The notes below the pieces were generated by a model, which was not told the origin of the DNA, did not search any database, and worked only from the letters and a program-made list of their open reading frames with translations. Position numbers and translations under genes: made by a program. Source: Corynebacterium sp. (GTDB lineage: Bacteria > Actinomycetota > Actinomycetes > Mycobacteriales > Mycobacteriaceae). From it: a DNA stretch of 64,000 nt. How positions within the stretch are numbered: the first letter of the stretch is position 1; every line of letters starts with the position of its first letter. The DNA lies in the NCBI GenBank assembly GCA_030527885.1, contig JAUMZY010000005.1, positions 38,310 to 102,309 on the forward strand, written 5' to 3'. Of this stretch, positions 1-9,492 are shown in pieces.

Positions 1-361
1 CATTGCTGAAACCCGGCGCGCCGGCGCTCAGGTGAATTACACAGTGACGGGGAAGCCGAAGGTGGTGCGTGAATCGTTGGGGTTGAACGTGTTTCGCATT
101 GTGCAGGAAACGTTGACGAATGCACTGAAGCATGGCAGCAAGATTATTGACCTGACTATTGATTGGGGTGAGCATGAAATAACCATTGTGACCAGGAATG
201 ATTTGGGCTCAGGGTTGGTGGATTCAGCCATGGGCGATGCGGTTGGGGGTCGAGGTTTGATCGGCATTAAGGAGCGCGCGAAACTACATGGTGGTACCGC
301 GCAGTGGGGCACACAGGGCAGCAGGTGGGTGGTAAAGGCCACGTTGTCGTTGGGGAATTAA
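1..361 (+). CDS. Sensor histidine kinase, C-terminal part (cut by window edge)
   Basis: Only the last ~119 residues are present. They form a HATPase_c ATP-binding domain of the NarL/DesK-type kinases: an N-box (VQETLTNALKH) and a G-box-like GGRGLIGIKERAKLHGG are visible. The reading frame is open to the left edge, so the sensor and the phospho-accepting His lie outside the window. The gene is followed 115 bases later by a LuxR-type response regulator on the same strand, its likely partner, and then by an ABC transporter that the pair may control (inference from order). Family assignment is secure; the signal sensed is unknown. Confidence 0.85.
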   Translation, partial: IAETRRAGAQVNYTVTGKPKVVRESLGLNVFRIVQETLTNALKHGSKIIDLTIDWGEHEITIVTRNDLGSGLVDSAMGDAVGGRGLIGIKERAKLHGGTAQWGTQGSRWVVKATLSLGN

Positions 362-476
362 AGTTGATGCGTTACGACGCTGTGGCCTGGGTGGCAACAA
401 ATCATGTGATTTTGGGGATTCGGATTGCCGAAGAATGAGCAAGAATGATTATTAGAGTAATTATAGGAGATGGATG

Positions 477-1181
477 ATGTTTACCGTCGGTCTAGTTGAT
501 GATCAGCAGTTGGTGCGGGCTGGGTTTTCCATGGTTTTAGGTTCGCAGGATGACATTACGGTGGTGTGGGAGGCTGATGGTGGTGATGATGCCATCAGGT
601 TGGCGAAGCAGCAACCGGTGGACGTGATTTTCATGGATATTCAAATGCCAGGGGTTAATGGGATTGTGGCGACGCAGGAGATTGTGGCGCGGGGGCTGCA
701 CGGGCCGGCGGGAGATCCGACAAGAATTGTCGTGCTCACGACGTTTGATACGGATAATTATGTGGTGCAGTCCATTGAGGCGGGGGCAAGTGGGTTCCTG
801 TTGAAAGACGCAACACCGGAGGAATTGATTTCGGCGGTGCGGCAGGTGGGCGAGTCCTCGGCGGTGATTAGTCCGGCAGCGACGGCGACGCTATTTAAAC
901 GATTGCGGGGGCATACAGCCGGTCTGATTGGTGGGGATAGGCCGAGAGATGTGATGGCGGCGGTGAATCAGGGATTGATTACATCATTGACGCAACGGGA
1001 AACGGAAATTCTAGTGCTCATTGCTCAGGGTTTATCTAACACAGAAATAGCCGAAAGATTGGTTATTTCCTTGCCGACGGTGAAGACGCATGTGGGGCAG
1101 GTGTTGGCTAAAACGGGATCACGGGATCGGGTACATGTGGTGTTGTTTGCCTTTGATCGGGGGATCATACCTATGAATTGA
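477..1181 (+). CDS. NarL/FixJ-family response regulator
   Basis: Receiver domain (about residues 1-120) with the acidic pair DD near position 8, the phospho-acceptor Asp in FMDIQMP (residue 54) and a Lys in LLKDA; a C-terminal LuxR-type helix-turn-helix begins at LTQRETEIL and contains GLSNTEIAERL and TVKTHV. Two ATGs lie in tandem at 474 and 477; AGGAGA at 465-470 is better spaced for 477. It follows the partial kinase and precedes an ABC-2 transporter, a common arrangement in which the regulator controls the pump. The DNA target cannot be read from the sequence. Confidence 0.85.
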   Translation: MFTVGLVDDQQLVRAGFSMVLGSQDDITVVWEADGGDDAIRLAKQQPVDVIFMDIQMPGVNGIVATQEIVARGLHGPAGDPTRIVVLTTFDTDNYVVQSIEAGASGFLLKDATPEELISAVRQVGESSAVISPAATATLFKRLRGHTAGLIGGDRPRDVMAAVNQGLITSLTQRETEILVLIAQGLSNTEIAERLVISLPTVKTHVGQVLAKTGSRDRVHVVLFAFDRGIIPMN

Positions 1182-1269
1182 GATCAGAAGGCGATGCACC
1201 ACGTTATTACTTGGTGCCACAATGGGGAAAAATATTTCACGATATAAGAGAGTTGAGAAAGGTGTTGTC

Positions 1270-2325
1270 ATGATTATTGTAGAGAACCTTAGTAAGAAAT
1301 ATGGCTCTAAGTTAGCCGTTGATAACCTGAGCTTTACCATTCCGGACGGGCAGGTCACAGGCTTTTTAGGGCCCAATGGTTCCGGCAAGTCCACCAGCAT
1401 GCGGTGCATGTTGGGTTTGGACGCACCCACGCAGGGCACCGCAGTGTTCCGTGGGGAAGGCTATAACAATCAATTTGCCAAGTTGCGGAATAAAGCGGCG
1501 GTCGCCGGCGCTATTTTAGATTCCGGGTGGTTTAATCGCAGCCGCAGCGGTCGAAATCATTTGCGAGTAATCGCGCAGGGCGCGGGAATTCCCACCAGCC
1601 GAGTGGAAGAGTGCCTGGACTTAGTGGGCATGACTGATGTGGGGAACCAAAAACTTGGTGGCTATTCGCTAGGCATGAAACAGCGCATTGGGGTGGCGGC
1701 AGCATTGCTGGGGGACCCGCAGCACCTCATCTTGGATGAGCCAGTCAACGGCCTCGACCCAGAAGGTGTGAGTTGGATGCGCAATACCATCCGGTCGCTG
1801 GCGGCTGCGGGCAAAGCCATCATGGTGTCATCACACCTGTTGGCTGAGATGGAGCAGACGGCAGACCGGCTTATTGTGATTGGGCGAGGCCAAATGATCG
1901 GGGAGTATTCCATGTCGGAATTCCTTGCGGATGGCACCACAGTGGAGGTAGAGACGCCGCAGGCGGATGCCTTACAGGCACAGTTAGTGGAGCGTGGGCT
2001 GACAGTCGTTCGACATACCACCAACGCCATGGTAGCGCAGGGTGTAGAGGCGTTACGAGTGCCAGTGGAAAAGAACCAGAACGATCAGCAATTGCGCACC
2101 ATGATTGCCGAAATTGCTATGTATAACAGCATCCTGGTGGTGGGAATGAGCACGCACCGGGAGAACCTGGAGCAGCGGTTCCTGGCCGCTACCCGGGAGG
2201 CACAGGAATACCACACCAGCGGGGCAGTACCGTACCAAGGCCCGCCGCCGCAACAGCTACAGCCGCCGCAGAATCCCTTCCAAAACCCACCGCCGCCACG
2301 CAACCCCGGCCCCTACGCTCAGTAA
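1270..2325 (+). CDS. ABC-2 type transporter ATP-binding protein
   Basis: ATPase of the DrrA/BcrA type, about 351 residues. Walker A is GPNGSGKST, the signature region is YSLGMKQRIG (a common variant of LSGGQ in this family), and Walker B is LILDEPVNGLD followed by the switch His in SSHLL. After residue ~230 comes a DUF4162-like segment and then a Pro/Gln/Asn-rich tail (PPP and QLQPPQNP), probably disordered. The ATG at 1270 fits the family start MIIVENLSKKYG and has purine-rich sequence upstream; an upstream start at 1222 would add 16 non-conserved residues. It forms one unit with the permease 33 bases downstream. Substrate unknown; peptide antibiotic or lipid export is typical of the family. 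Confidence 0.88.
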   Translation: MIIVENLSKKYGSKLAVDNLSFTIPDGQVTGFLGPNGSGKSTSMRCMLGLDAPTQGTAVFRGEGYNNQFAKLRNKAAVAGAILDSGWFNRSRSGRNHLRVIAQGAGIPTSRVEECLDLVGMTDVGNQKLGGYSLGMKQRIGVAAALLGDPQHLILDEPVNGLDPEGVSWMRNTIRSLAAAGKAIMVSSHLLAEMEQTADRLIVIGRGQMIGEYSMSEFLADGTTVEVETPQADALQAQLVERGLTVVRHTTNAMVAQGVEALRVPVEKNQNDQQLRTMIAEIAMYNSILVVGMSTHRENLEQRFLAATREAQEYHTSGAVPYQGPPPQQLQPPQNPFQNPPPPRNPGPYAQ

Positions 2326-2358
2326 CGAACCACAGCGACATAAGAAAGAAGAAAAACC

Positions 2359-3117
2359 ATGCTTAACGCGGTGCGTTCTGAAATCCGCAAATTCACATCC
2401 GTACGATCCTTCTGGGTCTACGTCACGCTGCTGTTTGTGCTGTTGGTTTTGCCCATCACCCTCCTCAGCCTACTGCCTGCCGACAATCGAGACGCCAGCT
2501 GGGAAATGAGCATCTCCGGCGGCCCCTTCTTCATGGTGCTCGCCATCGTCTTCATGGCGGCCGCCATCGGCGGGGAAATAGAAACCCGCATGTACGCCCA
2601 TGCCTTCCTCACCCAAAACAACCGCAGCCTATGGCTTATCGCCCGCATCCTGGTCGGCCTGACCACCCTGGCCATCATTTTCACCGTCGGGGTGGCATTC
2701 ATCTTGCTGATACTCGTCGCCCTGGGGATGAACCTCGACCTCACAAACACCGCCCCGCTGTACACCCAGATCGGCCTGTGCATCCTATTCCCCATATTCT
2801 CAGCATGCATCGCCGCCATGACGGGTTCGAAAATGCTGACGTCCACCATCGTGATCATCTGGTCATTCATGCTCAACCAAGTGCTGGAATTTGCCGCCAC
2901 ATCCTCCGACAAGCTCATCTTCCTGTGGCTTGCCAGCCCCGGCACCCGCATGGAACAACTCGGTCTGCAACTCAGCAGCGTCTACACTGGCGGCGGCGAA
3001 GGCTGGGGAGTAAGCTATCTCCAACCCCTGGGCTTTAACCTGCTGGTCATTGTTGTCTGGTTGGTGGTTTTCATCGCTGGCGCGTTCGTCGTCAATGCGC
3101 GCCGGGATGTGCGCTAG
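2359..3117 (+). CDS. ABC-2 type transporter permease
   Basis: A 252-residue integral membrane protein with about six hydrophobic segments: an N-terminal cytoplasmic helix (RSEIRKFTSVRSFWVYV) typical of ABC-2 permeases, a TM segment directly after it, a soluble loop near residues 40-55, then five further segments and a short basic C-terminus. It starts 33 bases after the ATPase gene and has an AAGAAAGAAG ribosome-binding region. Together the two would form a homodimeric exporter. No sequence feature reveals the substrate. Confidence 0.82.
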   Translation: MLNAVRSEIRKFTSVRSFWVYVTLLFVLLVLPITLLSLLPADNRDASWEMSISGGPFFMVLAIVFMAAAIGGEIETRMYAHAFLTQNNRSLWLIARILVGLTTLAIIFTVGVAFILLILVALGMNLDLTNTAPLYTQIGLCILFPIFSACIAAMTGSKMLTSTIVIIWSFMLNQVLEFAATSSDKLIFLWLASPGTRMEQLGLQLSSVYTGGGEGWGVSYLQPLGFNLLVIVVWLVVFIAGAFVVNARRDVR

Positions 3118-3123
3118 CAATAA

Positions 3124-3162
3124 GCTTATCGACGAGCCCCGCAGCGGGAAGCGTCGATAAGC
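3124..3162. terminator. Bidirectional hairpin made of an inverted pair of the 11-mer
   Basis: GCTTATCGACG at 3124-3134 is mirrored by CGTCGATAAGC at 3152-3162, giving an 11-bp perfect stem; the loop contains a second GC-rich pair (CCCCGC/GCGGG). It sits between two convergent genes. There is no long T tract, so intrinsic termination is likely but not certain. Confidence 0.6.
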
Positions 3163-3165
3163 AAG

Positions 3166-3888
3166 CTAAAACAGCACGCGCTTGATTTTTATATCACCTA
3201 ACGCAGCGTACCCATGAATCACTAACAGTGGGGCGCTGGGGTCGACGTTGGTGGCCGGTCGCACCCCGCGGGCATCCTTGATTTTCACCGTGGAGAAAAT
3301 ATTGGTGATATTTTCCTGCACGTGAAACCCCTCCGGCACAATGATGGTGACACTCCCACACCCAGCCAGTACCTGTATATCCACCCGATTGCTGGTCAGC
3401 GTGGCCTTGGTGAAATCCAACGTGACCTCCCCAAACAGCATATTAACCATATGCGAAGGCCCGCACACCCACGAACCATGCCGCTTTACCTCCCCAAACA
3501 GCGCATTCGTGTTCTGTAGCGACGCGCCAGCAGCCGCCTGCGGCGCCACCCACTGGCCTCCACCAACTTCCGCTGCTGCAGGTTGCTGCTGTGCTACCTC
3601 CTGGGAATGCAACTGCTGCTCCAGCTCATCCGGAGTAATCGGCTGCTGGAACCGACTGGACACCTGATCCAAAAACGCCGCTTTCGTGGGGCGCGGCAAC
3701 CCGGCGCCCAAATCCAGATCAGTGACCAACGGAATCAACTCATCCCGGTACGTGGCAGCCAACGCAGTGTTATTACGTTCGGTATATTCCATGAAATTCA
3801 GCTGTCCATCATCCAGCGCGAAGCGCAGTGCATTGGAAATTGTCGACCGCTGAAAACCGCTGGCACGCTTACGAATGGCATCATCCAT
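3166..3888 (-). CDS. DUF1707 domain protein with C-terminal LiaF-like beta domain
   Basis: 240 residues. The first ~60 residues match the DUF1707/SHOCT-like pattern: a short helix with RKRASG, then ALRFALDDGQLNFMEYTERNNTALAATYRDEL. A low-complexity linker rich in Gln/Ala/Gly (about 100-135) follows, then a beta-rich region (FGEVKRHG, LTSNRVDIQVLAGCGSVTIIVPEGFHV) like the cell-wall-sensing LiaF/DUF2154 domain. No signal peptide or membrane segment is visible, so it is probably cytoplasmic. Such proteins are common in actinobacteria and their function is mostly unknown. It is divergent from the MsmK-like gene. Confidence 0.7.
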   Translation of the reverse strand: MDDAIRKRASGFQRSTISNALRFALDDGQLNFMEYTERNNTALAATYRDELIPLVTDLDLGAGLPRPTKAAFLDQVSSRFQQPITPDELEQQLHSQEVAQQQPAAAEVGGGQWVAPQAAAGASLQNTNALFGEVKRHGSWVCGPSHMVNMLFGEVTLDFTKATLTSNRVDIQVLAGCGSVTIIVPEGFHVQENITNIFSTVKIKDARGVRPATNVDPSAPLLVIHGYAALGDIKIKRVLF

Positions 3889-4046
3889 GATAAAAATTTA
3901 TACCTTATTTATCCTCAAAGAACACAGACAACTCTAGCCTACTCTGATTAAATAGAACATGGGGCTGCAAGCCCGCAGCCCTAATTCTTCTGTTACCCCA
4001 CCACGGATCGTTCGGCACGTACCTGCCGATGGAGGACAACCACATC

Positions 4047-5129
4047 ATGGCATCAGTTACTTTCGAAGCCGCCACTCTCACTTACCCCGGCGCCAAAACC
4101 CCCACTGTTAATAACTTTGACCTACATATTGCGGACGGTGAATTTCTCGTCCTCGTCGGCCCTTCTGGCTGCGGCAAATCCACCACCTTACGCATGCTTG
4201 CTGGTCTGGAGGAACTCACATCCGGCCGCATCCGCATCGGTGATATCGACGTAACCACCGCGCCCCCCAAAGAACGCGACATTGCCATGGTGTTCCAAAA
4301 CTATGCGTTGTATCCTCACATGTCCGTACGGGACAACATGGGCTTTGCCCTCAAAATCGCCGGCACCCCCAAAGAAGAAATTGATAAGCGGGTGGAAGCC
4401 ATGGCAAAACGCCTTGATCTGACCCCTTACCTGGACCGCAAACCTAAAGCCTTGTCCGGTGGGCAACGGCAACGGGTAGCCATGGGGCGTGCTATCGTGC
4501 GCAAACCGCAAGTGTTCCTCATGGATGAACCCCTCTCCAACCTAGACGCCAAACTGCGGGTACAAACCCGCACGGAAATTGCCTCATTGCAACGTGAATT
4601 GGGTGTGACCACGGTGTATGTCACTCACGATCAAACCGAGGCGCTGACGATGGGGGATCGCATTGCAGTGCTCAACGAAGGCGTATTGCAACAAGTGGGT
4701 ACACCACGGGAGTTGTATGACACGCCGCAGAACGTGTTCGTCGCTGGTTTCATTGGCTCCCCGGCCATGAACCTGCTGGAATGCGCCGTGGGTGCCGATC
4801 AGGTTGCAACGTTTGGGGATGCTCGCATCCCCCTGCCGGGAATCACGGCGCAGCGGGTGACCGTGGGGTTCCGACCAGAATCTGTGGAGATCGTCGCACC
4901 TGGCGCAGAAGCCGATACCATCCCCATCACGTTGGCATTCGTGGAGGAATTGGGCTCCGACTCGTACCTGTACGGGCACGTGGCGGGGGCGCCGGCGGAT
5001 TCCCCACAGGTGGTGGTGCGGACGTTGCCGAACGCGGCGCTGGCACCGGGTTCGGTGTTCCACGTGTGGATTCTCCCTGGGCAGCAGCATGTGTTTGCGG
5101 CTGCCTCCGGGGAGCGGTTGGATGGCTGA
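4047..5129 (+). CDS. msmK: Sugar ABC transporter ATPase, MsmK/UgpC/MalK type
   Basis: 360 residues. Walker [11 protein letters not shown]-loop in [11 protein letters not shown], signature [14 protein letters not shown], Walker [12 protein letters not shown] and switch His in VTHDQTEA are intact; the C-terminal ~120 residues form the OB-fold/TOBE regulatory domain ([12 protein letters not shown]). The ATG at 4047 is chosen because GGAGG at 4031-4035 precedes it at normal distance. Single-copy MsmK-type ATPases often serve several sugar importers; the maltodextrin-type binding protein and permeases at 16.9-20.3 kb have no ATPase of their own, so this gene is the likely energiser (inference). 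The pullulanase gene follows on the same strand. Confidence 0.88.
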   Translation: MASVTFEAATLTYPGAKTPTVNNFDLHIADGEFLVLVGPSGCGKSTTLRMLAGLEELTSGRIRIGDIDVTTAPPKERDIAMVFQNYALYPHMSVRDNMGFALKIAGTPKEEIDKRVEAMAKRLDLTPYLDRKPKALSGGQRQRVAMGRAIVRKPQVFLMDEPLSNLDAKLRVQTRTEIASLQRELGVTTVYVTHDQTEALTMGDRIAVLNEGVLQQVGTPRELYDTPQNVFVAGFIGSPAMNLLECAVGADQVATFGDARIPLPGITAQRVTVGFRPESVEIVAPGAEADTIPITLAFVEELGSDSYLYGHVAGAPADSPQVVVRTLPNAALAPGSVFHVWILPGQQHVFAAASGERLDG

Positions 5130-5310
5130 CGCCTAAGCGCGTTGGACCATGCGGGGTTAAACATAAGAATGCCCAGCTAGATACATGTCGCACATCGGTA
5201 TGATGGCGGGTGTATTCTTGCGAGGGTGATGAGTGTTTGGGTGGCGGCAGGATACAGCGTAGTCTTGGACTGTTTCTGGCATGCAGACCGGTAGGAAAGG
5301 AGTTTGCTTC

Positions 5311-7230
5311 GTGCCGTTTTATAGCACCAGCGAATTACATTCTTCAGAGTTCAATCAACGATTTTTCTTCGACGGCGAATTAGGTGCCCTGCACTCACCA
5401 GAAGGCACCACCTTTCGTCTGTGGGCACCGACTTCCTGGTCTGCTACGTTAGTGCTGCACACCGGTCCGGCTGCTGGTAGTTATGCCATGACATTGGGGG
5501 ACCGGGGCGTGCGGGAGCATCACGCGCCGGGGGATTTGAGTGGGTCTGAATACACCTACAAGTTGGTTTTTACTATTAATGCGGAGCCGGTGGAATCCGT
5601 CGACCCGTATGCCCGGGCGGTGACCGCCAATGGGGAACGCGGCGTGGTGGTGAACGTGGCTGCGTTATTGGGGGTGCCGCAGCGGTTGCCGAGTTTCGGC
5701 CAAGCCTCGGATGCCATCATTTATGAATTGCACGTGCGGGATTGCACCATTGGGCCGGATAATGGCATCACCCATAAGGGGAAGTTTTTGGGGTTGACAG
5801 AGGCCGGCACTACCACGAAGGCGGGGAATCCGTCGGGCTTGGATTATATTGCTGACCTGGGGGTTACGCATGTGCAGTTGTTGCCGGTGTTTGATTTTGG
5901 GTCGGTGGATGAAACCGGTAATTTGGGTTTTAATGCGCAATATAACTGGGGGTACGATCCGCTGCATTACAACGTGCCAGAGGGGTCGTATGCCACGGAT
6001 CCGACGAATCCAACGGCGCGGTTGACGGAGTTTCGGCAGTTGGTGGATGCGTTCCACGCCCGGGGCATTCGGGTGATCATGGATGTGGTGTATAACCATG
6101 TGCATGCGGCGGAGCATTCGCCGCTGGAGCGTACGGTGCCGGGGTATTTTTTCCGCATGACCCATGATGGGCATTTTCATAATGGTACGGGTTGTGGCAA
6201 TGAGACTGCGTCTGAGCAGCTCATGATGCGGAAGTACATTGTGGATTCGGTGGTGTATTGGGTGAAAACGTTCGGTTTGGATGGGTTCCGGTTTGACCTC
6301 ATGGGGATTCACGATGTGGATACCATCAATGCGGTGCGGGCGGCGTTGGATGAGATTGATCCGGGCATCATTGTGATTGGGGAAGGCTGGGACATGGGCA
6401 ATCATCCGGCGGGTGTGATGCGGGCGCATCAGGGTAATAGTCCGCTCATGCCGCGGGTGGGGTTCTTCAATGATTTTTATCGGGATATTGTGAAGGGTTC
6501 GAACTTTTCGGTGTCGGATCCGGGGTTCGTGTCCGGCTGCGTCGGCAGTTATGATTGTTCGCAATCTAATGCAGGGTCGTTGTACGATGCGTTGTTGGGT
6601 TCCCCGGCGAACCGGAATTTTCTTACCGCGGACCAATCCGTGTTGTATAACGAAGCGCACGACAACTGGACGATGTTCGATAAGCTGCGCGGCACGCACA
6701 CGCTGGTGTGGGCGAGTGAGGCGGATATTACGAAGCGGCACACGTTGGCTACGAGCACGCAATTTGTGGGCCGGGGCGTGGTGTTCATTCATGCGGGTCA
6801 GGAGTTTCTGCGCACGAAGAATGGGGATGAAAATTCCTACCGCAGCCCGGATTCCGTCAATGTGTTCGATTACGACAGGGCGGCGAAGTTCGCTGCTGAG
6901 GTGCAGTATTTCAAGGAGCTTAATGCGTTCCGCAAGGCTCATGCGTGGCTGCGGGAGGCTGATTATGAGGTGATTAAGAAGAACTCGCATTTAATCACCG
7001 CAGAGGGCCTGCACTTGAGCTACCGGGTGACGGATGCGTTCGGCCCCGGCCATGATGCGTGGGTGCTGGTGAACGCCAATTATTATCACTGGTCGCACCC
7101 AGTGCCGGCTGGTACGTATAAAGTGCACGTGAACGATGGTCACGGTTATGAGAAGGCGGCGCAGGTTGAACTCAGCCATGAATTTGTGGTGCCGCCCCTG
7201 AGATTAGTGGTACTAGAGCGGATTGCGTAG
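5311..7230 (+). CDS. pulA: Type I pullulanase / glycogen-debranching enzyme (GH13)
   Basis: 639 residues with an N-terminal CBM48/E-set domain (GTTFRLWAPTSWSATLVL) and a GH13 barrel. The hallmark of type I pullulanases, YNWGYDP, is present, as are region I (DVVYNHV), the nucleophile Asp in GFRFDLMG, the acid/base Glu in IGEGWD and the third Asp in NEAHDNW. It cleaves alpha-1,6 links in glycogen, pullulan or limit dextrins. There is no signal peptide, so the enzyme is probably cytoplasmic and acts on imported branched dextrins or stored glycogen. The GTG at 5311 is preferred because AAGGAG at 5296-5301 is well placed; an ATG at 5281 lacks this. Confidence 0.9.
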   Translation: MPFYSTSELHSSEFNQRFFFDGELGALHSPEGTTFRLWAPTSWSATLVLHTGPAAGSYAMTLGDRGVREHHAPGDLSGSEYTYKLVFTINAEPVESVDPYARAVTANGERGVVVNVAALLGVPQRLPSFGQASDAIIYELHVRDCTIGPDNGITHKGKFLGLTEAGTTTKAGNPSGLDYIADLGVTHVQLLPVFDFGSVDETGNLGFNAQYNWGYDPLHYNVPEGSYATDPTNPTARLTEFRQLVDAFHARGIRVIMDVVYNHVHAAEHSPLERTVPGYFFRMTHDGHFHNGTGCGNETASEQLMMRKYIVDSVVYWVKTFGLDGFRFDLMGIHDVDTINAVRAALDEIDPGIIVIGEGWDMGNHPAGVMRAHQGNSPLMPRVGFFNDFYRDIVKGSNFSVSDPGFVSGCVGSYDCSQSNAGSLYDALLGSPANRNFLTADQSVLYNEAHDNWTMFDKLRGTHTLVWASEADITKRHTLATSTQFVGRGVVFIHAGQEFLRTKNGDENSYRSPDSVNVFDYDRAAKFAAEVQYFKELNAFRKAHAWLREADYEVIKKNSHLITAEGLHLSYRVTDAFGPGHDAWVLVNANYYHWSHPVPAGTYKVHVNDGHGYEKAAQVELSHEFVVPPLRLVVLERIA

Positions 7231-7232
7231 CT

Positions 7233-7252
7233 CGTCGAAAAGCTTTTCGACG
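7233..7252. terminator. 20-bp perfect palindrome between convergent genes (paired 11-mer)
   Basis: CGTCGAAAAG followed at once by CTTTTCGACG: two overlapping copies of the dispersed 11-mer in head-to-head orientation. It begins 2 bases after the pulA stop and ends just before the stop of the convergent efflux gene. As RNA it would be a tight hairpin; a terminator role is inferred. Confidence 0.55.
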
Positions 7253-7253
7253 C

Positions 7254-8756
7254 TCACCTCTCTGAATCACTGCGCAACGGTATTTCTTTGATAAACACGA
7301 CCGCCAGCAACCCCGCCGCCATCATCGGAATGATCAGGGCAAACACCGGGGTTAGGGCATTGTTATAAGCACCCACGATGGCGTTTTGAATCGTCTCTGG
7401 CAGCTGCTTCACCAGGCCCGGGGTCAGGGCGTTCGTGTTGATGCCTGCGCCATCCGGCATGCGTTCGGCAAAGAGACTGGTCAGCCGGCTGGTGAATTGT
7501 GCTCCCACGAACGCCCCGCCCAGCGACGCCCCAATTTCCCGGAAGAAATTGTTTGACGCCGTGGCCATGCCCACTTCCTGGTCCGGGAAGGAATTCTGCA
7601 CTACAACCACCAGGATTTGCATGCCGAACCCAATGCCCGCCCCGAACACAAAGGTGTAGGCCAGCAGAATCCACAAGGCCGTATCCACCGTCAGCGTGGA
7701 CATCAGCCACAACCCCACCGCCAACACCAGCATGCTGGCAATGGGCATCCACTTGTACTTTCCCGTCTTCGAAGACAGCGCACCCGTCGTCAACGCGGTG
7801 CACATCAACCCCGCCATCATGACCGTGAGCATCAAGCTGGACCCCGTGGCGTTAGCATCCGTCACCATCTGCAAATATGTGGGCAGGTAGCTCAAAACCC
7901 CAAACATGGCGATGTTGATGAACACCCCACCGATGGTGGCAAGAATGAAATTGCGGTTTTTAAACACCTTCAGCGGAATGATCGGGTCGCTCGCCTTCGC
8001 CTCTGCCCACACAAACAACGCGGTGAACACAATGGCCACGATGATCAAATTAACGATCAAGCTTGACCCCCATTCGTACTCCACCCCGCCCCACGAAGCC
8101 ACCAAAATGATGGCCGTGACCGCCACCGCCATCGTGAGCGTTCCCCACACATCGAACCGGAAGGTCACATCATGCTTCGGCAACCGCAAGACGAAAAGAG
8201 CGATGGCAATGGCGATGACCCCAATGGGAATGTTGATCCAAAACACCCACTGCCACCCGATGCTTTCGGTAAACCAGCCACCCAAAATGGGGCCCACCAC
8301 ACTGGACAACCCAAACACGGCGCCCATTGCACCCATGTACTTTGCGCGGTCCCGCACCGGCACAATGTCTGCGATGATGGCCTGGGATAAAATCAACAAC
8401 CCGCCACCACCAACGCCCTGCACCACCCGGGCCAGAATCAACCACACCATGTTGGGTGCTAAGCCACCAATGACAGAACCAACCAAAAACAACACCAACG
8501 CAGCTAGGAACAACCCCTTCCGGCCGATAATATCCCCCAATTTGCCGTAAATGGGCATGGTGACGGTAGCAGCCAATAAATATCCAGTGGTCACCCATAA
8601 CATGAGGACAATGCCACTTAATTCCCCCACGATGGTGGGCAGCGCCGTGGCAAAAATTGTTTGGTCCAACGCTGACAAAAACATAGCAACAAGCAGCCCG
8701 GCAAAAACCATACCGATGCGGTTCTTAGATTCAGGTACTGAAGGTTCAGGAGTCAT
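7254..8756 (-). CDS. MFS drug efflux transporter, DHA2 (EmrB/QacA) family
   Basis: 500 residues with about 14 hydrophobic segments. The first segment carries LSALDQTIFATALPTIV, the DHA2 motif D1; motif A appears as GKLGDIIGRKGLF and motif C as GLSSVVGPILGGWF. These are proton-driven exporters of lipophilic cations, dyes and antibiotics. It lies 76 bases downstream of the response regulator at 8833-9492 on the same strand and may be part of its regulon. Reading frame intact. Confidence 0.85.
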   Translation of the reverse strand: MTPEPSVPESKNRIGMVFAGLLVAMFLSALDQTIFATALPTIVGELSGIVLMLWVTTGYLLAATVTMPIYGKLGDIIGRKGLFLAALVLFLVGSVIGGLAPNMVWLILARVVQGVGGGGLLILSQAIIADIVPVRDRAKYMGAMGAVFGLSSVVGPILGGWFTESIGWQWVFWINIPIGVIAIAIALFVLRLPKHDVTFRFDVWGTLTMAVAVTAIILVASWGGVEYEWGSSLIVNLIIVAIVFTALFVWAEAKASDPIIPLKVFKNRNFILATIGGVFINIAMFGVLSYLPTYLQMVTDANATGSSLMLTVMMAGLMCTALTTGALSSKTGKYKWMPIASMLVLAVGLWLMSTLTVDTALWILLAYTFVFGAGIGFGMQILVVVVQNSFPDQEVGMATASNNFFREIGASLGGAFVGAQFTSRLTSLFAERMPDGAGINTNALTPGLVKQLPETIQNAIVGAYNNALTPVFALIIPMMAAGLLAVVFIKEIPLRSDSER

Positions 8757-8832
8757 GGCCCTTCATAGTAGCTGGTCCACTGCTGAACCACATCGCCTCA
8801 GCAGGGGATGTTCACCTACCCTACATGGGGTA

Positions 8833-9492
8833 TCAACCACCCGGCACAATCAACCCACTCTCATACCCCACGATTACCAACTGCGCCCGATCATTCGCCC
8901 CCACCTTCGCCATAATATTCCCCACGTGGGTTTTGGTCGTATGCACAGAAAACGCCAACTGGTCCGCAATCTCCTGATTCGACAAACCCTTAGCCACCAG
9001 CGTCAACACCTCCTGCTCCCGCAACGTGAGCTTCGCAATCAACCCCGTATCCGTCCGCACCACCGGCTTATCAACCACCCGCGCAATGAGACTGCGGGTC
9101 GCCGTCGGCGACAGCAGCGCATCCCCCTGCGCCACCGCCTGTACTGCCCGCGCCAGCTCCTCCGGCTCCGAGCCCTTCCCAATGAAACCACTCGCCCCCG
9201 CCCGCAACGCCGCCACAATGTTGGCGTCGTTTTCAAACGTCGTCAGAATCAACACCCGCGTATTAGGCATCTCCGGATCCGAACACACTTGCGCAGTGGC
9301 AGCAATCCCATCCATATCCGGCATGCGAATATCCATGAGCACCACATCCGGCTGCAACTGCCGAGCCAACTGCACTGCCTCCCGCCCCGTCGTGCCTTGC
9401 CCCACCACCGTGATATCACCAGTGGCGTTCAACATGACCAAAATGGCCTGCCGAATCAGCGCCTGATCATCAACCAACACCACCGTAATCAC
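8833..9492 (-). CDS. NarL/FixJ-family response regulator
   Basis: 219 residues: receiver with DD near residue 8, phospho-acceptor Asp54 in LMDIRMPDMDG and the conserved Lys in GFIGKGSEPEEL; C-terminal LuxR helix-turn-helix (LTLREQEVLTLVAKGLSNQEIADQL, TTKTHVGNI). It overlaps the kinase reading frame by 4 bases (ATGA type), so the two are translationally coupled. The regulator itself is intact although the kinase upstream carries a frameshift. Confidence 0.87.
   Translation of the reverse strand: MITVVLVDDQALIRQAILVMLNATGDITVVGQGTTGREAVQLARQLQPDVVLMDIRMPDMDGIAATAQVCSDPEMPNTRVLILTTFENDANIVAALRAGASGFIGKGSEPEELARAVQAVAQGDALLSPTATRSLIARVVDKPVVRTDTGLIAKLTLREQEVLTLVAKGLSNQEIADQLAFSVHTTKTHVGNIMAKVGANDRAQLVIVGYESGLIVPGG

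Noticed and set aside
5665-6990. 441-codon open frame antisense to pulA
   Set aside because: Arg/His/Ile-rich shadow of the strongly coding plus-strand gene.
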